Shown here one piece after another: positions 1-7,683 of a stretch of 33,271 nucleotides of DNA. Under the pieces are notes generated by a model. It worked only from the letters and a program-made list of their open reading frames with translations. It was not told where the DNA came from and did not search any database. The first letter of the stretch is position 1. Every line of letters starts with the position of its first letter. This DNA is from Brevibacterium sp. p3-SID960 (GTDB lineage: Bacteria > Actinomycetota > Actinomycetes > Actinomycetales > Brevibacteriaceae), in the NCBI RefSeq assembly GCF_025144725.1, contig NZ_JALXKS010000038.1, forward strand, positions 1 through 33,271. The letters are read 5' to 3'. Position numbers and translations under genes: made by a program.

Positions 1-63
1 ATCCCGGATCTGCAGATCCCGGCCACCGCGGATCCCGGCTGCCGCAGATCCCAGCACGGCCAG
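1..63. repeat. Degenerate 16-nt tandem repeat at the window edge
   Basis: The motif ATCCCRG recurs at 1, 16, 32 and 48, giving units of 15, 16, 16 and 16 nt. The units share a core readable as ATCCCGGCYRCCGCRG. The period is not a multiple of three, so a repeated peptide is unlikely. The array may extend left of the window. No coding frame is convincing here, and its role is unknown. Confidence 0.5.
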
Positions 64-78
64 CAGGCTGCCAAGACG

Positions 79-113
79 CTTCTGGCCCGTGACAGAACGT
101 CACGGGCCAGAAG
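79..113 (-). terminator. Hairpin terminator after rpmE2
   Basis: A perfect 15-bp stem (79-93 pairs with 99-113; arm CTTCTGGCCCGTGAC) closes a 5-nt loop. It lies 55 nt past the stop codon of rpmE2. There is no clear U-tract, which is common for actinobacterial terminators. Confidence 0.75.
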
Positions 114-168
114 TCGTGGCGCAATCACCGATGGTGCTGCAGGATGCGCCCTGGAGCGCATCGCGCAC

Positions 169-426
169 TCAGCGGCGCTTGCCGAAGCCCTTATAGCGGT
201 CCTTGAACTTCTCCACGCGGCCGGCGGAGTCGAGGATGCGCTGCTTGCCGGTGTAGAACGGGTGCGAGGCCGAGGAGATCTCGACGTCGATGAGCGGGTA
301 GGTGTTGCCGTCTTCCCACTCGATGGTCTTCTCGCTCTCAACGGTGGAGCGGGTGACGAACTTGGTGCCCGAGGCAAGGTCGTTGAAGACGACCGTGCGG
401 TACTCCGGGTGGATGTCCTTCTTCAT
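169..426 (-). CDS. rpmE2: 50S ribosomal protein L31 type B
   Basis: This 85-residue protein of the large ribosomal subunit matches the type B L31 family along its length. It has the [11 protein letters not shown]-terminus, the [13 protein letters not shown] segment and a basic C-terminal tail. It has no cysteine at all, so it is the zinc-independent form. In many bacteria that form replaces the zinc-binding L31 when zinc is scarce. The ATG start has AGGA 6 nt upstream. The gene stands alone between its own terminator and a candidate promoter. It is not joined to rpmG or rpmF paralogues, and I see no clear AT-rich Zur palindrome upstream. Confidence 0.95.
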   Translation of the reverse strand: MKKDIHPEYRTVVFNDLASGTKFVTRSTVESEKTIEWEDGNTYPLIDVEISSASHPFYTGKQRILDSAGRVEKFKDRYKGFGKRR

Positions 427-527
427 GAGATGTCCTTTGTTTGAATTCGTCAGGGCCCCTGATGCGGAGCTGCCCCCGCCTGCCAGTGCCCAAATTCACG
501 TGCGACTCCGAAATGAGCCACCAGCCA

Positions 528-533
528 ACTATA
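528..533 (-). promoter_or_regulatory. Candidate -10 element of rpmE2
   Basis: On the minus strand this reads TATAGT, a good match to the TANNNT -10 consensus. It would start transcription near 521 and leave a leader of about 95 nt before rpmE2. No strong -35 is visible. Confidence 0.45.
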
Positions 534-633
534 CAGGTCGCGGCCACCGGACGCGATTCAGCCCAGCAGAAGCGGGATGTCCGCACTGCGGTCGGCGATC
601 CGGCCCCCTCCGGCGGTGTGCTGTCATGGAACC

Positions 634-1197
634 ATGTCATCCTGGACGATCCTCTCCCATGCCCCTGCCCCTGTCGAGACGGTTCCGGCCCGCGAGCACC
701 CCGAGCTGCTCGCCGCTCCCACCGCCGAGGCGATGGCCGGGTTCCCAGCTGAGCATCCGGTCGACGTGTTCGCCATCGACCCGGATCTGGCTGACACTGC
801 CGCGCTGACCGAAGCGTATGGGCTTAAGGATCAGCATTCGGCCAACTGCGTCATCGTCGCAGGCTCCCGGGCCGGTGAGGAGCGCATCGCCGCTTGCATG
901 GTGCTCGCGCACACCCGCGCCGATGTCAACAAGCGGGTGCGCAAGCTGCTCGATGTGCGCAAGGCCTCATTCATGGACCAGGAGCGGGCGTGTGCCGAAT
1001 CGGGTATGGAGTACGGCGGGATCGGCCCCTTCGGCCTGCCGGATGGTTACCGGATCCTCATCGACTCACGCATCGTCGCCGAACCCGAGGTGGTGATCGG
1101 CTCGGGCATCCGCGGTTCGAAGATCATCCTGTCCGGTCAGGCGCTGGCGGCCCTGCCCGGCGCCGAGGTGGTCGAGGACCTCGCAATCGAGGTGTGA
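634..1197 (+). CDS. YbaK/EbsC-family aminoacyl-tRNA deacylase-like protein
   Basis: This 187-residue protein has the YbaK/aminoacyl-tRNA deacylase fold. Members hydrolyse mischarged tRNAs or free aminoacyl esters in the cytoplasm. Family features are SANCVIVAG (about residues 68-76), the lysine-bearing segment LLDVRKASF (about 106-114), GMEYGGIGPFGLPDG (about 124-138) and VIGSGIRGSKI. The ATG at 634 is chosen because homologous sequence begins soon after it. An upstream ATG at 577 would add low-complexity residues. There is no Shine-Dalgarno sequence, so the message may be leaderless (TGTCAT at 622-627 is a weak -10). The gene is convergent with the next one. The substrate tRNA cannot be named from sequence. 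Confidence 0.88.
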   Translation: MSSWTILSHAPAPVETVPAREHPELLAAPTAEAMAGFPAEHPVDVFAIDPDLADTAALTEAYGLKDQHSANCVIVAGSRAGEERIAACMVLAHTRADVNKRVRKLLDVRKASFMDQERACAESGMEYGGIGPFGLPDGYRILIDSRIVAEPEVVIGSGIRGSKIILSGQALAALPGAEVVEDLAIEV

Positions 1198-1201
1198 GCT
1201 G

Positions 1202-1229
1202 GCCGGAGAATCCAGCGGACCACTCCGGC
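1202..1229. terminator. Possible hairpin between convergent genes
   Basis: A 7-bp inverted repeat (GCCGGAG at 1202-1208, CTCCGGC at 1223-1229) flanks a 14-nt loop in the 51-nt gap between two convergent stop codons. It has no T-run and is weak compared with the other terminators in this window. Confidence 0.35.
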
Positions 1230-1248
1230 TGCTGGTTCGGCTTTCAGT

Positions 1249-2085
1249 TCAACCGTCGAGGTGTTCTGCCGCGATCTGAAGGACGAAGTCGATGAGCGGC
1301 TGGTACAGCTGCGGGACGACATCGTCATCGAGCGGGACGCTGACCTCGACCTGGCCCTGCGCCTCAGCGACGAAGAGGGCAGGGTCGTTGCAGTCGGCGA
1401 ACCCGATCGAACGGATCCCGCGGGTGCCAGCGCATCCGGCCCAGCCGTGATCGGCGACGACGAGGTCCGGGACCTCTTCTCCCCTGGTGGTCAGCTCATC
1501 GAGCAGTGCTCCCATCGGCTCAGCCAGGTGCGTATGCGGTACGCCGCCGTGCTGGTGCCAGACCCACACACCGCTGATGCGCCGCAGGTCCCCGCCGATC
1601 TCCGGGACGGCGATGTACCCGTCAGGTGAGATCACCTCGGCACCGTTCTCGGCTGACCAGTCGGCGAAGGCCATGTGCACCGGCAGCATCCCGCCGGGGT
1701 GTCCGGTGGCGAACAGGATCCGCGCCTGGGCCGCGACTGCCGAGCCGAGCACATCGCCGAAGCGGGCCAGCGCTGCGATGCAGCGTTCAGTCGAGATCGT
1801 GTCGACGCCTTCTGTGAACGCCGGATCCGGGCGTAGTCCGACTTTCTCCACCATGAGAGCGAAGACCTTGGCGTAGTCCCACGCCTGGGTCAGCTCGACA
1901 CCGAAGTCGAACTGCCGCTCCTGATCGAGGAACCGGTGGATATGCGCGAGGTTGTTCTCCCGCGGAGTGCCGACCTCCCCGGTGATCCGCCCGGCTTCCA
2001 GGGCCGCAGCCAGCTCCGGGTGCTCCTCGCACAGCGGTCCGGGTACGTTTCCGGTGACTGCCGGCACACTCTGGTCCTCGGTCAC
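1249..2085 (-). CDS. Actinobacterial phosphatase (PF15698-type)
   Basis: A 278-residue protein resembling the actinobacterial 'Phosphatase' family. Recognisable segments are GTPRENNLAHIHRFL near the N-terminus, ILFATGHPGGMLPVH in the middle, and PDLVVADHGWAGCAG with SIGFADCNDPALFVAEA near the C-terminus. The conserved His and Asp residues there are probably catalytic or metal-binding. The substrate is not known to me. The start is GTG at 2085, with AAGGAG 8 nt upstream. The gene is divergent from the accessory island that begins just beyond its start codon. The family call rests on remembered similarity, so function is tentative. Confidence 0.8.
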   Translation of the reverse strand: MTEDQSVPAVTGNVPGPLCEEHPELAAALEAGRITGEVGTPRENNLAHIHRFLDQERQFDFGVELTQAWDYAKVFALMVEKVGLRPDPAFTEGVDTISTERCIAALARFGDVLGSAVAAQARILFATGHPGGMLPVHMAFADWSAENGAEVISPDGYIAVPEIGGDLRRISGVWVWHQHGGVPHTHLAEPMGALLDELTTRGEEVPDLVVADHGWAGCAGTRGIRSIGFADCNDPALFVAEAQGQVEVSVPLDDDVVPQLYQPLIDFVLQIAAEHLDG

Positions 2086-2099
2086 AGACGTGTCTCCTT

Positions 2100-2426
2100 C
2101 TCTGTCAGCAATGCCAGAGATCAGCCTATCGAAAGCGCCGTCTGGCAGAGCACGCGTTCAAACCCGAGCACGGCGTAGCGGTCTGGGGTCTCGATGGCTC
2201 TGACGCTGATGACGACGACAACCTTGCGGACATTCGCGAACTGGCTCGCAAGCTCGCTGAGCGACAACGCTCGGCTCTGAGCGACAGGACAATAGCGGAC
2301 TACAGATGGCTCGCGACCACGGAATATTCGGGCCCGTCCGCGAATCGTAATGACGCCACGCGAGGCGCGATCATCGATCAACGCAATCAAGGCGAGACGC
2401 TGCGCGCCATCGCAGAATCCGTCTGA
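2100..2426 (+). pseudogene. 5'-truncated gene remnant with a possible HTH tail
   Basis: One plus-strand frame is open from 2058 to the TGA at 2424-2426. It encodes a plausible soluble, charged protein: ...FKPEHGVAVWGLDGSDADDDD... then ...ADIRELARKLAERQRSALSD... then GETLRAIAESV. There is no ATG, GTG or TTG in that frame, so the 5' end is missing. The end resembles the first helix of a helix-turn-helix. Shifting frame near 2417 continues it as RLSVSQDEAQ to a TAG at 2459-2461, which would complete a typical IAERLSVSQ turn. I therefore read this as a decayed fragment of a DNA-binding or recombinase-like gene at the left edge of the island. I do not recognise the parent family. Confidence 0.4.
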
Positions 2427-2451
2427 GTGTCAGTCAGGACGAGGCACAATG

Positions 2452-2457
2452 TAATAC
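2452..2457 (+). promoter_or_regulatory. Candidate -10 element of the ImmA-like/PIN module
   Basis: TAATAC fits a -10 hexamer. It would start a transcript near 2464, giving a leader of about 45 nt that contains the strong Shine-Dalgarno sequence at 2497-2504. No good -35 is visible. Confidence 0.3.
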
Positions 2458-2496
2458 ATAGGCAGAAGATCGCCGATGCATAGATGCGACCACAGT

Positions 2497-2513
2497 GGAG
2501 GTGAGTCGAAATC
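2497..2513 (+). promoter_or_regulatory. Strong Shine-Dalgarno sequence followed by an ATC start position
   Basis: GGAGGTGA (2497-2504) is a near-perfect Shine-Dalgarno sequence. Six nt later comes ATC at 2511. It stands exactly where a start codon is expected, followed by GCCATCAAT (Ala-Ile-Asn). No ATG, GTG or TTG exists in this frame between the stop at 2502-2504 and the GTG at 2826. The start is either a true near-cognate AUC codon or an ATG lost by one substitution. Confidence 0.55.
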
Positions 2514-3689
2514 GCCATCAATATTCTCCTCGGCCGTGACGAGGTCCCCATAGACGACACCGTATTCACTACCCTGTTCAACAACTCGGTAGCCCGCACG
2601 TACAAGGGCTACCTGCGCGCTCTCGAATCCGGCAGCATCAAATTCTCAGAGCTGGTCTACCTCTCCCGAAAGGGCGATATCCCCTACACGCTGTTTTTCG
2701 CCCCTATTGCGCTGGTAAGAGAGCAGGTCGATCAGAAGACAGCCAAACTACTCGCGGGGGTCAGCAGAGACACCTTCTCAATTGGCTCTCGCGCCAAAGT
2801 CGAGTTACGCGATGTCGAACTAATAGTGAAGGATCTTATACGGAAGCAGCAACTCCTCCGCAAACACGACGAATCCCTGCAAAAAAACAAAATCATTGGC
2901 TTGCTGCGTGGTAGAACAGTCTCCGTCCACTCGGATGCGGCTGTCCTTATGGAGGCACTCGGCCTCACTCACGATGGCCTACATAAGTGCAGAAACAAGG
3001 TATCTGCTCTCGAGTTTTTTATCGATCGACTGGAGGCCAACCAGGTGCTGGTCTCTCGCAGCGTGCAGAACTACATGCCGCAGCGCCTGACTCACGTGAA
3101 GTTCAGCGGGATGACGGTCCGGGACAACAAGGTCCCGTACATCTTCCTGGCGGGTGGAGACCACGGGGACGATCAGGAGCCCGTAGGCCGCACAATCTTC
3201 ACCTTGGCGCTCATGACAGTGCTGATCGCGAGACGCATCTTCGCTCCGATGACGTGGGACGGAGGCACTACCGAGACGGGCCCCGACCACGTGTACGACA
3301 TTGCTGGTGCGATGCTCATGCCCGCTGAACAGATGAGCACCCTGAACCTCACGTCGCTCGAAGATGTGAAAGCGGCTTCGAGCGAATTCAAGGTGACTGC
3401 CAGCGCCGTCACGGTCCGCGCGATGCGGTTGGGGCTGATAGACCAGAAAACCGCAATCGTGAATCTCGAACGACTGCGCAGCGAGTTTAGGAACCGTCCG
3501 AAGGGTGGGCCTCGCAGCCCGATTCATCCCGAAAACGCGGTGCGAAAATACAACGGCCGAGAGCTGACCGTTCGAATGCTGCACGCGCTCGATAGCGGTG
3601 GAATCTCCGCTGGTGAGTTCTGTCGATCGATTTGTTTGAACCACCTCAGGCCGTCACGAATCGAAGACCTTCGGAGAGCCGTCGAATGA
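2511..3689 (+). CDS. ImmA/IrrE-like protein with a degenerate protease motif (putative antitoxin)
   Basis: If translation begins at ATC 2511 this protein has 392 residues. From GTG 2826 it would have 287, losing the conserved-looking N-terminus. The N-terminal third includes KFSELVYLSRKGDIPYTLFF (about 45-64), like the linker before the peptidase domain in XRE-COG2856 proteins. The later region follows the ImmA/IrrE layout: VPYIFLAGGD, then FTL at about 230, then AGAMLMPA (about 265-272), then FKVTASAVTVRAMRLGLI (about 293-310). Where active members have HExxH, this one has ALMTV, so zinc-protease activity is probably lost. Its stop overlaps the next start as ATGA. Proteins of this type paired with PIN toxins are predicted antitoxins, and that is inference here. 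Base composition is more A/T-rich than the neighbours. Confidence 0.7.
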   Translation: MAINILLGRDEVPIDDTVFTTLFNNSVARTYKGYLRALESGSIKFSELVYLSRKGDIPYTLFFAPIALVREQVDQKTAKLLAGVSRDTFSIGSRAKVELRDVELIVKDLIRKQQLLRKHDESLQKNKIIGLLRGRTVSVHSDAAVLMEALGLTHDGLHKCRNKVSALEFFIDRLEANQVLVSRSVQNYMPQRLTHVKFSGMTVRDNKVPYIFLAGGDHGDDQEPVGRTIFTLALMTVLIARRIFAPMTWDGGTTETGPDHVYDIAGAMLMPAEQMSTLNLTSLEDVKAASSEFKVTASAVTVRAMRLGLIDQKTAIVNLERLRSEFRNRPKGGPRSPIHPENAVRKYNGRELTVRMLHALDSGGISAGEFCRSICLNHLRPSRIEDLRRAVE

Positions 3690-4141
3690 ACGCTTTCGGA
3701 CGACGATTCGTAATCGATACCAACGCTCTCAGCCAGCTCGGCAGGAAACGTCGCGCGAGCGAGTTTTTCCTGGAGAATGCGGTCATACCCGAAGAGGTTC
3801 TGCACGAGTCTGCCGGGTTTCCGGATATCGCGACGTTGCACGACAACGTACACCCAACCACACCGCGGGTGCTCCATTGGCTCTCACGGATCATGGAGAC
3901 CGTCCCCTCCGGAGACACCAGGCTCGTCGACCTCTATGCGAACAGAGGCAACGCCGACCCATTGGTCGTGGCGTGCGCTCTCGAAGGGCAAGAACACGAC
4001 AATCAGATGCTACTGAGCCCCGAGTGGGTGGTCGTGACCGCCGACGAAGCTGTACGAAAGAAGGCTCGAGAGTTCGGGCTGAAGGTGCTAAGCAACTCAG
4101 AGTTTGCTGTGCTCATCGATAACACGGACGCTCGTAGCTGA
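3686..4141 (+). CDS. PIN-domain nuclease-like protein (putative toxin)
   Basis: This 151-residue protein has the acidic pattern of a PIN ribonuclease. It shows FVIDTN with Asp11, a Glu at 37 or 41 in IPEEVLHES, NADPLVVACAL with Asp91, and VVTADEAVRKKAREFGLKVLSNSEF with Asp120. All four positions expected for metal binding are present, so it looks active. PIN toxins (VapC and relatives) cleave RNA and are held in check by a co-expressed partner. The start at 3686 is inside the stop of the upstream ImmA-like gene, which implies translational coupling with the antitoxin made first. It may belong to the DUF4411/COG2856-associated PIN group. The following 4142-4246 contains no gene and no clear terminator. 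Confidence 0.75.
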   Translation: MNAFGRRFVIDTNALSQLGRKRRASEFFLENAVIPEEVLHESAGFPDIATLHDNVHPTTPRVLHWLSRIMETVPSGDTRLVDLYANRGNADPLVVACALEGQEHDNQMLLSPEWVVVTADEAVRKKAREFGLKVLSNSEFAVLIDNTDARS

Positions 4142-4246
4142 GTACCGCACCTGACGCTGTTTCAAGTTCTACTGCTCGGCCGTCTGCGATACGTGAACAG
4201 TCACCGCGAGCAACAGGCGTCGAAATCGTTGCCTTTGCAATTACGG

Positions 4247-5140
4247 TCATTTGGTCGCATAGAACGCCACCGCTGAACTGGCAGCGACATTGAGCGAGTC
4301 CACGCCGTGCATCATCGGGATCGTCACCCGTGCATCAAGACGGCTGTCGGTGCCGCGCTTGAGGCCATCGCCTTCGGTGCCGAAGACGAGCGCCAGCCGT
4401 TCGTGCTCGGCAGCCACGAGCTCATCGAGGGTGATCGCACCCTCTCCTAAGGACATCCCGGCGACGTAGAAGCCGGAGTCTTTGAGCAGGTCGATGCCGG
4501 CCGGCCACGGTTCGATGCGCGTCCACGGGATCTGGAAGACCGTGCCCATCGACACGCGGATCGACCGGCGATACAGCGGATCAGCACACTCCGGCGTCAC
4601 GAGCACCGCATCGACCCCGAGTGCGGCAGCTGACCGGAACGCGGCCCCGACGTTGGTGTGATCGACCAATCCTTCGAACACCGCGACCCGGCACCGGGGC
4701 GCACCGGCATCGAGCACCTCAGCCACCACCTCGGCGGCGGTGCGCGGAGCCGGACGGGCCATCGCCGCCAGCGCCCCGCGGTGCAGATGGAAGCCGGTGA
4801 GGTCCGCGATCCGGGCTTCGGTACCGAGGTAGATCGGCCCGGTCGTCTCGGTGAGGATGTCGGTCATCCCGGCGAACCATTTGCGGCTCATGAGGAAGGA
4901 CCGCGGCTCATGTCCGGTGGCCAGGGCACGGCGGATGATCTTCGTGCTCTCCGCCAGGTAGATACCCCATTCGGGTTCGGCCGCTGAGCGCAACCGTACA
5001 TCGGTCAGCTGCGTGTACGCGGCCAGCTCCGGGACATCGAGATCGTCGAAGAAGCGCAGGCGGTCAGCATCGATGCCGCATTCGGCTGCCAGCGCGCGGA
5101 TCTCAGCTTCGGTGGGTTCGGCTTTGCGCGGGGTGTTCAT
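4247..5140 (-). CDS. TrmH/SpoU-family (SPOUT) RNA 2'-O-methyltransferase
   Basis: A 297-residue S-adenosylmethionine-dependent RNA methyltransferase. The C-terminal SPOUT domain carries the three family motifs: VDHTNVGAAFRSAA (about 159-172, with the catalytic-site Asn and Arg), LALVFGTEGDGL (249-260) and IPMMHGVDSLNVAASSAVAF (274-293), which form the trefoil-knot SAM site. The N-terminal ~120 residues resemble a substrate-binding domain. The ATG at 5140 has GAGGA about 8 nt upstream. The same frame stays open far upstream, but that part is antisense-like and lies over the next gene. The gene follows tauE by 22 nt, so they are probably cotranscribed. The target nucleotide (rRNA or tRNA) is unknown. 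Confidence 0.9.
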   Translation of the reverse strand: MNTPRKAEPTEAEIRALAAECGIDADRLRFFDDLDVPELAAYTQLTDVRLRSAAEPEWGIYLAESTKIIRRALATGHEPRSFLMSRKWFAGMTDILTETTGPIYLGTEARIADLTGFHLHRGALAAMARPAPRTAAEVVAEVLDAGAPRCRVAVFEGLVDHTNVGAAFRSAAALGVDAVLVTPECADPLYRRSIRVSMGTVFQIPWTRIEPWPAGIDLLKDSGFYVAGMSLGEGAITLDELVAAEHERLALVFGTEGDGLKRGTDSRLDARVTIPMMHGVDSLNVAASSAVAFYATK

Positions 5141-5162
5141 GACGAGATTCCTCGGACCAGGA

Positions 5163-5981
5163 TCACATCTGCAGGATGTTCCACAGCGCCACCAGGCCGA
5201 GGATGACGATGACGCTGCGCAGCAGCACCGGTGAGAACTTCCGGCCCACCCGCGCCCCGAGGTAGCCGCCGATGAGCGAGCCGGCGGCGATGAGCCCGGC
5301 GGCCATCCAGTTGATGCGGTCGAAGCCGACGATGACGTAGATGCTGGCCGCCACCGTGTTGACGACGAGGACGAGCACGTTCTTCGCGCCGTTGATGCGC
5401 TGCAGGGTCTCCGGCAGCAGCATGCCGAGCAGAGCGATGAGGATGATGCCCTGGGCGGCGGCGAAGTATCCGCCGTAGACGGCTGTGGCATAGACGGCGA
5501 TGAACACGGCGATGTGCCGGCCGATCGACATCGGCGGAGTTCCGGTGTGCCCGGCAGCCTCTGGTGCCGGTGCGGCTTCCTCGGCTGAGCGCATCGCCCG
5601 GTCGCGCAGCAGTCGTTGGAGCATCGGCTGGACGATGACGAGCAGCAGCGCGAGTACGAGCAGCACCGGCACGATTGTGATGAACGCATCCTCGGGCAGG
5701 TGCAGCAGCAGGTAGGCGCCGGTGAGCGCGCCGAGCAGGCTGGCGGGGATGAGCTGGAGCATCCGCTTCTTCTGCCCGGCCAGCTCCGTGCGATAGCCGA
5801 AGGAGGAGGCGATGTTGCCGGGGATGAGACCCACGGCATTGCTCATCGTCGCCGTCACCGGCGGTACGCCGAAGGCAACGAGGGCCGGGAAGGTGATGAG
5901 GGTGCCGGAGCCGACGATGGCATTGATCCCTCCGGCGCCGACGCCGGCGAGCAGCGTCAGCAGGATGTGGTGCAGTTCCAT
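5163..5981 (-). CDS. TauE/SafE (TSUP) family membrane permease
   Basis: A 272-residue integral membrane protein with about eight hydrophobic segments split into two halves by a charged linker (about residues 125-150). The first half begins GVGAGGINAIVGSGTLITFPALVAFGVPP, and AVYGGYFAAAQGIILI opens the second half. Both are typical of the TSUP (sulfite/sulfonate exporter-like) family. Substrates of this family include sulfite, sulfoacetate and other small organosulfur anions; the one here is unknown. It follows the ABC ATPase gene by 8 nt and precedes the RNA methyltransferase by 22 nt, suggesting a three-gene minus-strand operon. Confidence 0.9.
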   Translation of the reverse strand: MELHHILLTLLAGVGAGGINAIVGSGTLITFPALVAFGVPPVTATMSNAVGLIPGNIASSFGYRTELAGQKKRMLQLIPASLLGALTGAYLLLHLPEDAFITIVPVLLVLALLLVIVQPMLQRLLRDRAMRSAEEAAPAPEAAGHTGTPPMSIGRHIAVFIAVYATAVYGGYFAAAQGIILIALLGMLLPETLQRINGAKNVLVLVVNTVAASIYVIVGFDRINWMAAGLIAAGSLIGGYLGARVGRKFSPVLLRSVIVILGLVALWNILQM

Positions 5982-5989
5982 GCCGGGGC

Positions 5990-6775
<786 letters not shown>

Positions 6776-6832
6776 ACACCAAACCTTAGTACAGAACACA
6801 CTGCCGTTCCTCGCCTCTGCAGGGGCATGTTC

Positions 6833-6838
6833 TACAGT
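6833..6838 (+). promoter_or_regulatory. -10 element for a predicted leaderless transcript
   Basis: TACAGT ends 7 nt before the ATG at 6846, so transcription would begin on or next to the start codon. No Shine-Dalgarno sequence lies in the usual window. The -35 region is not clear. Confidence 0.45.
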
Positions 6839-6845
6839 GTGCACA

Positions 6846-7649
6846 ATGTCCGCTCACTCCCGTACCGAACTCGATGCGACCCTGCCGAGCCTGCTGTTCG
6901 CGCTCACGGCCAGCGCGTGGCTGGTCGGGCGGGCGAGCCCTGATGACTGTGCTGAGGCGTTCCTCACATCTGGGCACCCGGTGCCGCTGCTGATCGCCGA
7001 TGACGCCCTCGATCCCGGCGCCGAGGTGCCGGCTGGGATGCTGCTGACTCTGCCGCGGCTGAGAGCAGCTGGCATCGACCGGGTCCGCTGTGTGCTCATC
7101 CACCCGAGCCTGCCGATCACCGTCCCGAAGGTCGACCGGGCCCACCGCCGCCTGCTGGCCGGTGCGCAGTCGGTGGCGGTGGCCGAAGCTGGCGGCCAGG
7201 CACGCGCGGTCATCGTCATCAACGCCGAGGCTGCGATGCGGGTGGTCCCGTGCGCCCCGGTGCGCGCCGCCGGGCTCGGGGCGGTCAGCGCCGCCGAGGC
7301 GTCCCGGCAGCTGCGGCAGGCGACGATGGAGGCGCTGGCGACCGTCGAGTCCCTGCCTGAGGTGCCGGCTGAGATCGGTGGCTGGCAGTGGCGGGACTGG
7401 CAGGCCGAGCTCACCGGCCCGCCGACCGCCGCCGAGGCGGTGGCGGCGTTCGTGCCCGACCCGGCAGATGCCCAGCAGCTCATCACCGCCCTTGAGATCC
7501 ATGAGGCGATGCGCAGTGTCCTCGTCCCGGCTGCCGTGCAGCCTCCGCGGCTCGGTGCCGCATTGGCCGGCGTCCACGCCGCGGCTGTCGACGCCGTGAC
7601 TGCGGTGACGGCCGAGCCCGCTGCCCCCGGGCAAGGGTCGGCTCCCTGA
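6846..7649 (+). CDS. Hypothetical actinobacterial protein upstream of serB
   Basis: A 267-residue protein that I do not recognise. It is Ala- and Val-rich, mostly soluble, and has no signal peptide or convincing membrane segment. Readable stretches are PVPLLIADDALDPGAEVPAGMLLTL, then VRCVLIHPSLPITVPKVDRAHRRLLAGA, then WQWRDWQAELTG. Codon use, with G or C in nearly all third positions, supports a real gene. The ATG at 6846 is preferred over an ATG at 6837 because a -10 box ends 7 nt upstream of it. The gene ends 34 nt before serB and runs the same way. serB has its own candidate promoter inside this gene's end. Confidence 0.7.
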   Translation: MSAHSRTELDATLPSLLFALTASAWLVGRASPDDCAEAFLTSGHPVPLLIADDALDPGAEVPAGMLLTLPRLRAAGIDRVRCVLIHPSLPITVPKVDRAHRRLLAGAQSVAVAEAGGQARAVIVINAEAAMRVVPCAPVRAAGLGAVSAAEASRQLRQATMEALATVESLPEVPAEIGGWQWRDWQAELTGPPTAAEAVAAFVPDPADAQQLITALEIHEAMRSVLVPAAVQPPRLGAALAGVHAAAVDAVTAVTAEPAAPGQGSAP

Positions 7650-7676
7650 CAGCGGAGCTGATGACGTGCGTAGACT
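7646..7676 (+). promoter_or_regulatory. Candidate serB promoter, leaderless geometry
   Basis: CTGACA (7646-7651) resembles a -35 and TAGACT (7671-7676) a -10, separated by 19 nt. The -10 ends 7 nt before the ATG at 7684, so the mRNA would start at the start codon. No Shine-Dalgarno sequence is present. Confidence 0.5.
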
Positions 7677-7683
7677 GGTGCGC

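Noticed and set aside
2121..2605. Two minus-strand open frames (89 and 72 codons) in the island
   Set aside because: No Shine-Dalgarno sequence or recognisable motifs. They oppose a plus-strand frame with better protein-like composition.
2505..4228. 10-bp direct repeat GTCGAAATCG as an attachment site
   Set aside because: It is too short to support integration, with no integrase or tRNA nearby. It is mentioned only as an edge coincidence.
5141..5839. In-frame upstream extension of the SPOUT methyltransferase frame to about 530 codons
   Set aside because: The added part is Ser/Arg/Cys-rich antisense-like sequence lying over tauE. The methyltransferase homology and a good Shine-Dalgarno sequence point to ATG 5140.
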